Below are positions 1 through 9,254 of a stretch of DNA of 64,000 nt, in pieces. The notes under the pieces were generated by a model, which was not told the origin of the DNA, ran no database searches, and was given only the letters and a program-made list of their open reading frames with translations. The stretch is taken from positions 992,001-1,056,000 of the forward strand of contig NZ_AP022589.1 of the NCBI RefSeq assembly GCF_010731755.1, in the 5' to 3' direction. The stretch is from Mycolicibacter minnesotensis. GTDB taxonomy: Bacteria; Actinomycetota; Actinomycetes; Mycobacteriales; Mycobacteriaceae. Position 1 is the stretch's first letter. Each line of letters starts with the position of its first letter. Position numbers and translations under genes: made by a program.

Positions 1-904
1 CACCGCTGGCGCCGTCGACGTGCTCGGCCGTGCCGGCCGCGCCGGCCCCGCCGTTTCCGGCCGCGCCTCCTTCTCCACCGGCGCCGCCGTTGCCGAACAT
101 GTAGCCAGAGACCCCGCCATTGCCGCCGTTACCACCGAAGCCGGCGGTCCCACCGGCACCTGCGTTCGGGCCGTCGAACCTGCCGGCCGCACCGTCGGCG
201 CCCTTTCCGCCGGCGCCGCCGGCACCACCGTTGCCGAACAGCCAGGCCATCGCCGCACCGCCGTCGCCACCGTCGCCGCCCACAGCACCGCCGCCACTGA
301 CGGCATAGACCATGGCCGTGTCCCCGCCGGCCCCGCCGTCACCGCCGTGGCCCATCCAGACGCCGCCGATACCGCCGTTGCCGCCGGCAGCACCGGCACC
401 GCCGTCACCACCGTCACCACCATTGCCGAAGCCGATGGCGTTACCGCCGTTGCCGCCGGCCACCCCGTCCAGATCGCTGTTCCAGCCGGCGCCGCCGTCA
501 CCGAACCACAGGCCACCGGCGGTGCCATCAGGGTTGAGCTCGGTGCCGTCGGCACCGTTGCCGATCAGGAACTGCCCGGAGAGGCCGTTGATGGCACCGT
601 TCACCAGCTCACCGAGCGGGTTGGTGATCCAGAACTCGGTCAGCATGTGCATCGGGGTGTAGAACAGCTGGTCGAACAGCGTGGCCATGCTGAAGTCGCC
701 GAACTCGGCAGACATGTCACCGAAGGTGACGCCTTCGGCCGAGCCAGTGGTGTCGAGGGCGGCAGTCGGGGTCAGCCAGTCGAGACTGAACAGATCGTCG
801 AAGTCGGCCTGAGCCTGCGGTGTCGGCGCTAGGGGCGTCATGCCGATTGCCAGAAACGCCGCGACGGCGCTGCCGGTGCCGATCATCCGGGTGCGGTAAC
901 TCAT
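1..904 (-). CDS. PGRS repeat protein with exported-type leader, 3' part outside window
   Basis: The first 301 codons of a Gly/Ala/Asn-rich PGRS-type protein; the reading frame is still open at base 1. The start at 904 gives MSYRTRM followed by a hydrophobic stretch (about residues 8-25) and a small-residue region ending in ADFDDL, which looks like a Sec-type leader. There is no PE domain. A non-repetitive segment (about residues 35-105) is followed by GGNGG/GGAGG repeats. The leader and the ADFDDL junction resemble those of the 1658-residue protein at 45475-50451, so the two belong to one family. PGRS proteins are cell-envelope or surface proteins of mycobacteria; the role of this one is unknown. 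It is followed upstream by a GjpA-like exported protein on the same strand. Confidence 0.8.
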   Translation of the reverse strand, partial: MSYRTRMIGTGSAVAAFLAIGMTPLAPTPQAQADFDDLFSLDWLTPTAALDTTGSAEGVTFGDMSAEFGDFSMATLFDQLFYTPMHMLTEFWITNPLGELVNGAINGLSGQFLIGNGADGTELNPDGTAGGLWFGDGGAGWNSDLDGVAGGNGGNAIGFGNGGDGGDGGAGAAGGNGGIGGVWMGHGGDGGAGGDTAMVYAVSGGGAVGGDGGDGGAAMAWLFGNGGAGGAGGKGADGAAGRFDGPNAGAGGTAGFGGNGGNGGVSGYMFGNGGAGGEGGAAGNGGAGAAGTAEHVDGASG

Positions 905-974
905 GTGCGAATACCTCTCGTGCGAAAAGTCGGTTGGGGAAAACGAATTCGTGGGGATCGATGTCCGTCAGTGG

Positions 975-2102
975 TCACAGGCCCAGCAGGTCGGCGAACC
1001 AGTCACCGGCTGCCGCAGTACCGGCAGCGCCGTCATCGAGGTCGGGGACCAGTGGCAGGTCGGTGCCGGCCAGCGGCGGGGTCACCGGCACCGCGCCCTT
1101 GCCGTCCCAGCCCGAGCCCAACAGGGCACCGACGGTCTGGCCCCAGGCCTGCATCGCGGCGATCGGGCCGATCGCGTTGCTTTGGATATCGAGCGCGCCG
1201 AGCAACGGAATACCGTTGAGTGTCAACCCGACACTGTTCAAGATCGAGCCACCCACCGCGGGCGTCTCGGCCACCACCTCGCCACCGGCACCCAACACCT
1301 GATAGGGGTCGATGGCGACGTGGCCGGCACTGAGCCACCCACCGAACGCGATGTCGAGGTGGCCGATGGACGCGCCGGCCGGCAGGAAGTCACCGGCGAC
1401 CTCGTTGATCATCGGCAGCAGGCCGTCCAAGTTGAAGGTGGCGCCGTTGAGGGAGGCGCCAAAAACGTTTGCCAGGGTGTCGCCCAGGCTGTCGCCGTCG
1501 CCGATGCTGTTGAGCAGCGCCACACCGGGGGCGATCCAGGGGCCCAGCGAACCCATGATCAGCCCGCTCAGGGGCGAGGACAGCAGGTGGATGATCGGGA
1601 TCATCTCGGCCGGGAACATGCCGCCGGCGATCGCCGCCAACGGTCCGGCGAACAGGTCGTACCAGCCGAAGGTGAAGGTGTTCGCGTCACCGGCCGCCAG
1701 CGTGTGGCTCATGACCATTTCGAGGGTCTCTTGACTGGCCCCGGACAACGTGTAGCCGGTGAGGAATCCGTCGAGGTTGTGCCGGATCTGCTCGGTGACG
1801 GCGGTGATATTGGTCGGGTCGTCGAGGAGCTGCTGAGCGTAGTCGCTCTGGTTGGCGACGAGCTGCTGGAAGGCAATGCCCGGGGCCAGGTAGTAGTTGT
1901 TGAGCATCTGGGTGAGGTTCTGCGACGTGGTGTCGAACACCTCGTCCCACGCACTGGTCGCGGTCAGCGCGAAGTCGGGCGCGGAGTGGATTGCCGGCTG
2001 CGGCGTGGCCGCCGGGGTCGCCGCGATCAGGCCGGCGCCAGCAATGGCGACGCCGACTGTCGCGTAGGGGCGGATTGTTGCGCGCAAGAGAGGTCTCCTC
2101 AT
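975..2102 (-). CDS. Exported mycobacterial protein, GjpA/porin-like family
   Basis: A 375-residue protein. The start at 2102 (MRRPLLRATIRPYATVG) puts a hydrophobic leader at residues 10-30, followed by a Pro/Ala-rich stretch typical of a processed exported protein; a longer frame reaches 2171. The mature part has several Gly/Ala/Leu-rich amphipathic segments, an ALTATSAWDEVFDTT-type start and a low-complexity C-terminus. It resembles proteins annotated in mycobacteria as outer-membrane porin GjpA; this is recalled family resemblance, not a search. It is probably secreted to the cell envelope. It lies on the same strand as the PGRS gene, 70 bases upstream of it. No strong Shine-Dalgarno sequence precedes the chosen start. 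Confidence 0.65.
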   Translation of the reverse strand: MRRPLLRATIRPYATVGVAIAGAGLIAATPAATPQPAIHSAPDFALTATSAWDEVFDTTSQNLTQMLNNYYLAPGIAFQQLVANQSDYAQQLLDDPTNITAVTEQIRHNLDGFLTGYTLSGASQETLEMVMSHTLAAGDANTFTFGWYDLFAGPLAAIAGGMFPAEMIPIIHLLSSPLSGLIMGSLGPWIAPGVALLNSIGDGDSLGDTLANVFGASLNGATFNLDGLLPMINEVAGDFLPAGASIGHLDIAFGGWLSAGHVAIDPYQVLGAGGEVVAETPAVGGSILNSVGLTLNGIPLLGALDIQSNAIGPIAAMQAWGQTVGALLGSGWDGKGAVPVTPPLAGTDLPLVPDLDDGAAGTAAAGDWFADLLGL

Positions 2103-2322
2103 GGTTGTGGCGACTGCAAAGGGTGGGTGTTCCGTTAGCTGGAGTGCCGCGAGACAGGCGAGGCTTGCCATAGATTTTTCTCAGGCAGGTACAGGCATAC
2201 GTCATCGCCTGCGCTGGGGCTGATCACGAATCCACAGACATTGCAGGGCATCTCGTTCGGCACGGATCAAAGCTAACCGTCATTTATCTGTGAAGTAAGG
2301 ACGTTTTTTCGCAGGTTTGGAC

Positions 2323-2328
2323 TATCGT
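2323..2328 (+). promoter_or_regulatory. Candidate leaderless -10 element of the AraC gene
   Basis: TATCGT fits the mycobacterial TANNNT -10 consensus and ends 7 bases before the ATG at 2336, which places the transcription start on the A of ATG. No convincing -35 is seen. Inferred from spacing only. Confidence 0.4.
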
Positions 2329-2335
2329 CGGCGCC

Positions 2336-3196
2336 ATGCTTCCTACGGCCCGTTTGGTGCGCCAGCGCGCAGGGGTGAAGGTCTACGACTATCCGATGGA
2401 CCCACACCTGTCGCCGGTGGTGGTGGCCAGGGTGGGGCAGGAACGGCTGTCCCAGCACGGTCAGATCCATAACTTCCCGGCCATGTGGTGTGACCGGGCG
2501 ACCGGGATGGTTTACGTGGTCGCGCTGGGAGCCACTGTCGGCCCCGGGGGCGTGGAACGCACCGACGACGGCCTTACGGTGTTCTTCGACCCGAAGGCGA
2601 TCGGCGCCGACGGTGCATCGCCATGGCTGTCCTGGCGATCTCATCCCCTGCTGTGCCTGTTTCTGCACGAGCACGAGGACGGACTGCTGCGGGTGGAGCT
2701 GCCCGCGGCTGACCGTCAGGCCTTCTTCCGGATCCTCGACTCGATGAGATACGAACTCGCGCAACGACAAGACGGCGACCGCGAGGCGGTATCGGCGTTG
2801 CTGACCCTACTGCTGGTCAAGCTCAGCCGGCTTGCCGCCGACACCATTGGCGGCCTGCGCCACGACGACGAGCCCTTGCTGGCGCACGTGTTCGCCACCA
2901 TCGACCGGCGCTTCACCGAACCGCTGTCGCTGCGCGAGGTCGCGCGGGAGGTCTCGGTCTCGGCGGGCCACCTGACCACCGTCGTGCGCCGCCGCACCGG
3001 CCGCACCGTTCTGGAGTGGATCACCCAACGCCGGATGGGCGAAGCCCGCAGATTGCTGACCGATACGCGGCTGTCGATCACCGAAATCGGGCAGCGCGTG
3101 GGATTGCCGGACGCGGCCTATTTCACCAGGCAGTTCCGCCAAGCGCACGGTGTTTCACCCAGCCAGTGGCGAAAGGCGCCGCCACCGCCACTATGA
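2336..3196 (+). CDS. AraC-family transcriptional regulator
   Basis: A 286-residue regulator. The N-terminal half is a cupin-like sensor region. The C-terminal 95 residues form the double helix-turn-helix of AraC/XylS proteins, with LSLREVAREVSVSAGHLTTV as first helix pair and the conserved second half ITEIGQRVGLPDAAYFTRQF followed by GVSPSQWR. The ATG lies 7 bases after a TANNNT-type hexamer (TATCGT, 2323-2328), as expected for a leaderless mRNA. It converges on the ESX-4 gene that ends at 3216, in the place where esxU would be expected. Its target is unknown; the divergent GjpA-like gene is the nearest candidate. Confidence 0.88.
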   Translation: MLPTARLVRQRAGVKVYDYPMDPHLSPVVVARVGQERLSQHGQIHNFPAMWCDRATGMVYVVALGATVGPGGVERTDDGLTVFFDPKAIGADGASPWLSWRSHPLLCLFLHEHEDGLLRVELPAADRQAFFRILDSMRYELAQRQDGDREAVSALLTLLLVKLSRLAADTIGGLRHDDEPLLAHVFATIDRRFTEPLSLREVAREVSVSAGHLTTVVRRRTGRTVLEWITQRRMGEARRLLTDTRLSITEIGQRVGLPDAAYFTRQFRQAHGVSPSQWRKAPPPPL

Positions 3197-3215
3197 CGGT
3201 CGACGACACCCGCCC

Positions 3216-4391
3216 TCAGCGGATGGCGTGAGCCGACCGCACCGCCGCCTCACAAGCCGCCCGCAAGGCTGCCTCACCTCCGGGTTCGCTCTGGCACCCC
3301 ACGGCGATGCGTAGGCCACGATCGACCACAACCGTCCAGTCGACGCGACGGCCGTCGCGAACCTCCCGGTAGGTCACCGCGGGCCGCCCCGCGCTGATGC
3401 CGGCCGGATCGAAATCGACGAACACTCCGGGCATCTCGTCGTCGGCGCGTTCCAGGGCTCGCTGCAACGGCTCCGCGATGGCGGTCAAGGTGTCGGCGGC
3501 GGCCGGCGCTTGAGTGACAAGCAGCATAAGCCGCGGATCGTTGGGCGAGACCACCTCGACACGGGCAGACCCCGGCCCGCCAGTCACCCGCCGTGTCGTC
3601 CACTCTGCCGGAACCTGAACCGCCACATGATTTTCCACCAGGTAGGTCACCGCCGCCCCAGCATCCGGCCGTGCGCTGTGACGCGTCAGGAGGGCCAGCG
3701 CCAATACCAGCACACCGCCGACCACCCCGGCCGGCGCCAATGGCCGGCGATGATCGGGGTCGGCGGGTTCAGCCACGGGCGCATCAACCGTGCGGCGGGT
3801 CTTCGGCAACTGATCGACGGTGGTCGTCGGCACCGCGGGCCGCAGCCTCTCCTCGATCAGCGCAGAAAGAACCCCGGCCCCGCCGATGCCGGCCGGTGCG
3901 TCGATCACGACCGCACCGGGTTGGCACCGCAACGCCGCACGTATCCGCCCCGCCACCGCATCGGCGACCTCGTCGGGGGCACCGATGCGCGGCTCGGCGA
4001 CGACGTCAGCACTGGCAGAGGTGGTGACGGCCACCAGGCCGGTGGCGATCTCCACCACTACTGCGGCGGGTGACGCGGCGGCCAGCACCGCTGCTCGCGA
4101 TCGGGTGAGCACCTCGCGATCGGGCCCGCCCGCCGCCGCGGCAAGCAGCTGCACCCTTCGCGCCGGCCACCATGACGGGTGGATGAGTTCTACCGACTCA
4201 ACGGGCAACGGGCAGGCCAGTACGTCGCGGAGCAGCAGCGGCACCGAGACCGGTTGCTCGTCGAGCAATCCGACCGGGTCATCGATCCACTCCAGCGCCG
4301 CTGCGGCACGGGCTGATTCGGCGCTGACACAGCAGGTTCGGTAGATGGTCGCGGGACCGGCCTCGATCACCGCCCGATGCCTGAGGTTCAT
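3216..4391 (-). CDS. Type VII secretion-associated protein of ESX-4 (Rv3446c-like)
   Basis: A 391-residue protein. The start at 4391 overlaps the eccC4 stop as ATGA (4388-4391), which settles the start and shows translational coupling. The N-terminal part has the Ala-rich fold with repeated AAVVVEIATG-type strands seen in the T7SS-associated family. A single transmembrane segment (about residues 240-258, GVVGGVLVLALALL) precedes an extracytoplasmic domain of about 130 residues. In M. tuberculosis the gene after the Rv3446c position is esxU; here the next gene is a convergent AraC regulator, so the downstream ESX substrate pair is absent from this place. It probably acts as an accessory membrane component of ESX-4; the exact role is not known. 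Confidence 0.82.
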   Translation of the reverse strand: MNLRHRAVIEAGPATIYRTCCVSAESARAAAALEWIDDPVGLLDEQPVSVPLLLRDVLACPLPVESVELIHPSWWPARRVQLLAAAAGGPDREVLTRSRAAVLAAASPAAVVVEIATGLVAVTTSASADVVAEPRIGAPDEVADAVAGRIRAALRCQPGAVVIDAPAGIGGAGVLSALIEERLRPAVPTTTVDQLPKTRRTVDAPVAEPADPDHRRPLAPAGVVGGVLVLALALLTRHSARPDAGAAVTYLVENHVAVQVPAEWTTRRVTGGPGSARVEVVSPNDPRLMLLVTQAPAAADTLTAIAEPLQRALERADDEMPGVFVDFDPAGISAGRPAVTYREVRDGRRVDWTVVVDRGLRIAVGCQSEPGGEAALRAACEAAVRSAHAIR

Positions 4392-7300
4392 GGTTCCCAC
4401 GCCACCTGGATGAGTCGCTCGCCGTCGGCACGGGTGATCAGAGTCCCCCGACCGGGCGGCAGGACTACCGGTCGAACCGCACCCCACGGATTGTCCATGG
4501 TGCTGTCGGCCATGCCGCCCATCATCAGCGTCATCGCGCCCAGATCGCCCAGTGCGGTCAGCATCGGGTCGTACATCGACCGGGTCGCTCCACCGCCGCG
4601 GCAGGCGACGATCAGGTGCAGCCCGAGGTCTCCGGCGTGCGGCAGGTATTCCAGCAGTGATGTCAGCGGATTTCCGGTGCCGGCGGCCACCAGGTGATGG
4701 TCATCGACCACCACATAAAGTCGAGGCCCGGACCACCGTGCATGGGCACGCAACTGCTGAGGGTCGAGGTCGGCACCGGGCATCCGCTGGGCCAGCTGGT
4801 CGATCAGCCCGGGCAGCAGCCCGGCCAGCGCGGGCCGAGACACCGCGTGGCCGGCCGAATGTTCCCGCGGTACGACGCCCAACAGGCCGCGCCGGTAGTC
4901 GACCACCACCAGCTGATCCTGACCGGAAGGATGTGCCCGCACCAGCTCCCGGCACAGCGTTCGCAACACGGAGGTCTTGCCGCACTCGCTGTCGCCCAGG
5001 ACGAGCAGGTGCGGTTGGCGACCGAAATCGATTGCGACAGGCTTGAGGTCGCGCTCATCAACGCCCAGAATCGGCAGACCCGTGGGGGCAGGGACCAGAT
5101 CGGTCCGGTCGATGACGTTGGGCAGCAACCGGACCGGCGGCGCCACGGCGCCCTCCGGGTGACGCATGGGCTCCCAGCCGTCTGGACGAGCCAACAGCAT
5201 GTGCATACCGTCGTGGGTCAGGCCCCGGCCGGGCCGTCCCTGCGGCACTCGCTGCGCCTGACGACGGTCGAGTTCGGATTCGGAGGGATCGCCCAGCCTC
5301 AGCTCGATGCGGGTGCCGATCAGGTCCCGCAAGGCGGGCCGTATCTCGGCCCACCGCGACGCAGCGACCATCACGTGCATACGAAAGGACAGGCCACGTG
5401 CGGCTAGCGCGACAATCCTGGCCTCCACGTCGAACTCCCGGCAGAGAGCGGCCCATCCATCAATCACCAGGAAGACATCCGGTGTCGGGCCCGCGTCGTC
5501 CGCGACGCGGCTGGCACGCTGTGCTTCACGCCGTGCCACGATGCCCTCCATCTCGGCGATCACCCGCCGGACCAGGTCCAGTTGCCCGACGCCGGCGACG
5601 GCCCCGACCTGCGGCAGGGTGCGGGTGGCGGACAACTCCCCGCCACCGAAGTCCAAGCAGTAGAACGCGACCCGGGTCGCGTCGTGGGTTGCGCACAGCG
5701 CGGCCAGCAGGGCGTGTAGCGCGCTCGACTTGCCCGATTGCGGGGCGCCCACGACGGCGACATGTCCAGCGGCACCGTCCAACCGGAGCGCCAATGCGGT
5801 CCGGCGCTGCTCGAAGGGCCGATCGACTACTCCGATCTGAACTGTCAGATCCGCCTGGGCGTCATCGATGAGCGATCCCACCGTTGGGGAATCCCCCAGG
5901 GGTGGCAGCCATATCTGGTGCGCCGGGGCGCCGTGCCCGGACAATCGCTGCAGCACGGCCTGCAGCACGGTGCGCCCGCCCGGAGAGGCATCTTCTCGGA
6001 GGGGATCCCGTGACGTGGCCGCGAACGGGCTTACCGGGACGGGACGCGGCCCGGCCAGACGGTACACCCGGGAGACGTGGGCCGTCTGAAATCGCCGCAC
6101 CGTGCCGTCGGCGGTCTGCAACAACCCAACCCCGGGGGTGTTGGGCAATTCGTAGGCCTCGTTGCTGCCCAGCACAATCCGCGACTCGGCGGCCGACATC
6201 GTCTTGAGACACACCCGGTAGGATAGATGCGCTTCCAGTCCGCGGAGCCGGCCCTCCTCGAGACGCTGGCTGGCCAGTAGCAGATGTATTCCCAGCGAGC
6301 GGCCCAGCCGGCCGATGGCGACGAAGGTGTCGAGCAGATCGGGCTGCTGCTGGAGCAGTTCGGAGAATTCGTCGACGATCACCAGTAGTGCCGGTAACGA
6401 CTGCAGCTGTGGCTGGGCCGCGCGTGCCTGGCGGTATGCGGCAATGCTGGGCGCCCCCGCGTCGCGGAGTTGCTGCTGACGGCGGTGCATCTCGCCGGCC
6501 AGCGCGTCGCGCATCCGTTGCACCAGCGGGGCCTCCTGGTCGAGGTTGGTGATGACCGCACAGACATGGCTGGCCTGCTCGAAACCGAGAAAGGTTGCTC
6601 CGCCTTTGAAGTCGATCAACACCAGGTTCAGGTCCTCCGGGGAATGCCGGGCCGTCATGCCCAGCACCAGGGTCCGCAGGAATTCCGATTTGCCCGAGCC
6701 GGTGGCGCCGACGCACAGCCCGTGCGGCCCGCTACCCCGCTGCGCGGCCTCGTTGATGTTCAGCCGCACCGGGTCTCCTCGCGCGTCCGTGCCGATCGGT
6801 ACGCACAACCGCTGTCCGGACGCGGCCGCCCAGCAGGTCGGCGGATCGAAGTCGCCGATGTCGCCGATCTCCACCAGGTCCGACCAGCCACGTGCCGCCC
6901 CGTGCACGCCGACCTGCCGGTGGGCGGCCAGACGCCGCGCGCACACCACCGCGTCGGCTAGGGGCAGATAGTCCGGGCAGCCAAGCTCGCGATCGCCGTC
7001 ATGCAGCGCCCTAGCGCTCACCTGCAGGCGGCGATCCTCGCCTCGGGCGCCTAACTCCACCACCCGCAGGCCGGCGGCATCGTCGCAGATCACCACTGCC
7101 CGCTGGCCCGCAAGGCCCGCTTCTGCGGCGGCCAGGCCGGAATAGCTCAGCGGTAGCGGTCCGCCTGCGTCGGCGCTCGTTGGATGCTGATGGTGCGGGA
7201 GCCATTTCAACCAGTCCCAGTCGCCGGGATGCAGACTCTCCACGGCCGCGATCAGCAACACATCGGGGCCGTGCGACACGGCGAGCTGACAGATCAGTGC

Positions 7301-7987
7301 GCGCAACAGTCCACGCGCCCGCTCAGTGTCCCCGTCCAGCAAGAGCGGCGCCGGCCCCAGCACCGGCAGCGCGATGGGCACATCCGGCACCGCAGCATGG
7401 GAGTCCAGGAATCGGCGCAGCGCGATCTCGGTGACCGGGTCGACCCGGCGCATCGAATCGAGCGCGGGGGCCACCAGTCGGCTGGCCGGCAAGGCCGGCC
7501 CGATTCCGACCCGGCCCGAGCCGAAGTCGAGGTCGCCGACCCGGCGTTCCCACCTTCGGGAACCGTCGGCCAACACCCAGAGCACATCGGGATCTGGATG
7601 TGTCCATAGCGCGCATGCGCGCTGGGCCATTGCGCTGTCAGCGAGGGAGTTCCGCAATGCGGCCAGGTACGCCAGGTAGCTGTCGCGGTCATCGTCGATG
7701 CCGTTGCCGGGGCCGCGGTTTCGTCCGGCGAATACCGCAGCCAAGGCCGAGGCAAGCATGGTCAGCGGGAACAGTGCAAACAGCGGGCTACGTGCTGCCG
7801 GGGTACCCGAGCGGTAGGCGACGACAGTTACCGCAAGCATCCCCGCCGCCATGACTGCCGGCAGCAGCCGGGTGAGGACCATCCGCGCATCAGCGTCCGG
7901 CACCGATGGTGGTACAGCGACGGTGATGTCACTGACCACTGGCGGCATAGCCGGCTTCACGGTCGGCGCGGGGCCGGTCATCGGCAC
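4388..7987 (-). CDS. eccC4: ESX-4 FtsK/SpoIIIE-type ATPase EccC4
   Basis: A 1199-residue motor protein of the ESX-4 secretion system, close to the usual 1200-1240 residues. Two transmembrane segments lie near the N-terminus (about residues 38-57 and 70-88). Three FtsK/SpoIIIE ATPase domains follow, with P-loops GATGSGKSE (about residue 425), GAPQSGKSS (about 745) and GDSECGKTS (about 997). The first domain has a clear Walker B, LLVIVDEFSELL. In the EccC family the first domain drives transport and the C-terminal ones bind substrates. The start is GTG at 7987, with an in-frame ATG two codons later. It diverges from eccD4 and overlaps the downstream Rv3446c-like gene by four bases. Confidence 0.95.
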   Translation of the reverse strand: MPMTGPAPTVKPAMPPVVSDITVAVPPSVPDADARMVLTRLLPAVMAAGMLAVTVVAYRSGTPAARSPLFALFPLTMLASALAAVFAGRNRGPGNGIDDDRDSYLAYLAALRNSLADSAMAQRACALWTHPDPDVLWVLADGSRRWERRVGDLDFGSGRVGIGPALPASRLVAPALDSMRRVDPVTEIALRRFLDSHAAVPDVPIALPVLGPAPLLLDGDTERARGLLRALICQLAVSHGPDVLLIAAVESLHPGDWDWLKWLPHHQHPTSADAGGPLPLSYSGLAAAEAGLAGQRAVVICDDAAGLRVVELGARGEDRRLQVSARALHDGDRELGCPDYLPLADAVVCARRLAAHRQVGVHGAARGWSDLVEIGDIGDFDPPTCWAAASGQRLCVPIGTDARGDPVRLNINEAAQRGSGPHGLCVGATGSGKSEFLRTLVLGMTARHSPEDLNLVLIDFKGGATFLGFEQASHVCAVITNLDQEAPLVQRMRDALAGEMHRRQQQLRDAGAPSIAAYRQARAAQPQLQSLPALLVIVDEFSELLQQQPDLLDTFVAIGRLGRSLGIHLLLASQRLEEGRLRGLEAHLSYRVCLKTMSAAESRIVLGSNEAYELPNTPGVGLLQTADGTVRRFQTAHVSRVYRLAGPRPVPVSPFAATSRDPLREDASPGGRTVLQAVLQRLSGHGAPAHQIWLPPLGDSPTVGSLIDDAQADLTVQIGVVDRPFEQRRTALALRLDGAAGHVAVVGAPQSGKSSALHALLAALCATHDATRVAFYCLDFGGGELSATRTLPQVGAVAGVGQLDLVRRVIAEMEGIVARREAQRASRVADDAGPTPDVFLVIDGWAALCREFDVEARIVALAARGLSFRMHVMVAASRWAEIRPALRDLIGTRIELRLGDPSESELDRRQAQRVPQGRPGRGLTHDGMHMLLARPDGWEPMRHPEGAVAPPVRLLPNVIDRTDLVPAPTGLPILGVDERDLKPVAIDFGRQPHLLVLGDSECGKTSVLRTLCRELVRAHPSGQDQLVVVDYRRGLLGVVPREHSAGHAVSRPALAGLLPGLIDQLAQRMPGADLDPQQLRAHARWSGPRLYVVVDDHHLVAAGTGNPLTSLLEYLPHAGDLGLHLIVACRGGGATRSMYDPMLTALGDLGAMTLMMGGMADSTMDNPWGAVRPVVLPPGRGTLITRADGERLIQVAWEP

Positions 7988-8095
7988 ACCGTAGGCAGCG
8001 ACGATTCCACCGGCAAGTCAGCTGTGGATAGCCGAAAACCTCTCGCCCGCTGGGTCGGTAGCGTGCGACCGACGAGGCCGAAAGGGGGCAGTGAC

Positions 8096-9250
8096 GTGCC
8101 GAGTGAAGATTCCGGCCTATGCCGGGTTGCCATACACGCCGGCACGACACACGCTGATCTGACGTTGCCATCCGACGTTCCGATCGCCGACCTGATCCCG
8201 GCCGTGCTCGATCTGATACCGCGCCAGGAAGGCCCGGAATCGCTGCGGCCCTATCGCCTTGCCGTGCCGGGCAGACCGGCACTGGACGGCGGAAAAACAC
8301 TGTCGCAACAAGGTATCCGGGATGGCTCCACCCTGCTGTTGAACCATGCCGAGTGCCCGGCGCCGCGGGTGGTATTCGATGACCCGGCCGAACAGGTTGC
8401 GGCTGCGGTGCAGACTATCGCCTGCCCGTGGACTCCCGCGGCACGACGGCTCAGCGCCGCGCTGAGTGCGTCCGGGCTGGCCGGTGCGGCAGGATTCGTG
8501 GCGATACCCGGCGGTCCCGGCGCCCCGAGCGCGCTGATGGCGGTCGCGGCAGCCGGCGCCGTTGCGTTGATGACCGTGCCGGCATGTGGCTGCACCGGAC
8601 TGGTGCGCACGGTGGTGTGTTGCCTGGCTGGGCTGGCGGTGCTGAGCGCGATCGCGGGCATGGCCCTCGCAGCGACGGGTATCGCACCATCACGGGTGGG
8701 CGCCGCGGCGGTTGTCGCCGGGGTCGGCATGATCCGCATCGCCGGCCGAGTCGCGGCTGGGGTCACCGGGTTGTCCCATCGAGCGGCGTCGCAGGTGGCA
8801 AGAGCGCACGATCTGCTGACGGGCTTGGTGACGGCCGCTACCGCGGTGGTGGTTCTGGGCGCCGCCACGGTGGTCGCCGGGGCCGGATCGACCGGGGCGC
8901 CACAGCTGGTCTGCGCGGTGTTCGCTGCGACTTCCGGGATGGCGGTGGCACTGCGAGCCCGCTCGCACGCCGACGGCGTCCAGATCGCGTCATTGATCGC
9001 CGGCGGCGTCACCACGTTGGCCATCGGGCTGCTCGGCGTGGCGAGCAAGACGACCGGCCAGTGGTCGGCGGCGCTGACCGTGGTGATGGTCGCGGCCGCC
9101 CTCGGTCTGGGCTTCGCCGATCCGAGCGAGCTCCCAGTGATCCGGCGCGGCGCCGAGGTCGTGGAGGGCCTGGCGCTCGGCTCCCTGGTGCCGCTGGTGT
9201 GCTGGCTGTGCGGGTGGTACGGCGCTGCCCGCGGGCTGAGTCTGGGCTGA
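8096..9250 (+). CDS. eccD4: ESX-4 membrane channel protein EccD4
   Basis: A 384-residue integral membrane component of ESX-4. The GTG at 8096 has AAAGGGGG upstream at good spacing; an upstream extension of 24 codons to 8024 is possible. The N-terminal 90 residues form the ubiquitin-like domain typical of EccD. By eye I count about nine transmembrane segments; the family has eleven and M. tuberculosis EccD4 is near 467 residues, so this one looks short. The protein would form the inner-membrane scaffold around EccC and EccB. It is followed four bases later by mycP4, so the two are one transcription unit. Confidence 0.87.
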   Translation: MPSEDSGLCRVAIHAGTTHADLTLPSDVPIADLIPAVLDLIPRQEGPESLRPYRLAVPGRPALDGGKTLSQQGIRDGSTLLLNHAECPAPRVVFDDPAEQVAAAVQTIACPWTPAARRLSAALSASGLAGAAGFVAIPGGPGAPSALMAVAAAGAVALMTVPACGCTGLVRTVVCCLAGLAVLSAIAGMALAATGIAPSRVGAAAVVAGVGMIRIAGRVAAGVTGLSHRAASQVARAHDLLTGLVTAATAVVVLGAATVVAGAGSTGAPQLVCAVFAATSGMAVALRARSHADGVQIASLIAGGVTTLAIGLLGVASKTTGQWSAALTVVMVAAALGLGFADPSELPVIRRGAEVVEGLALGSLVPLVCWLCGWYGAARGLSLG

Positions 9251-9254
9251 CGCC

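Noticed and set aside
903..2138. 411-codon plus-strand frame over the GjpA-like gene
   Set aside because: Antisense shadow of a GC-rich gene; no domain, and the minus strand encodes a coherent exported protein.
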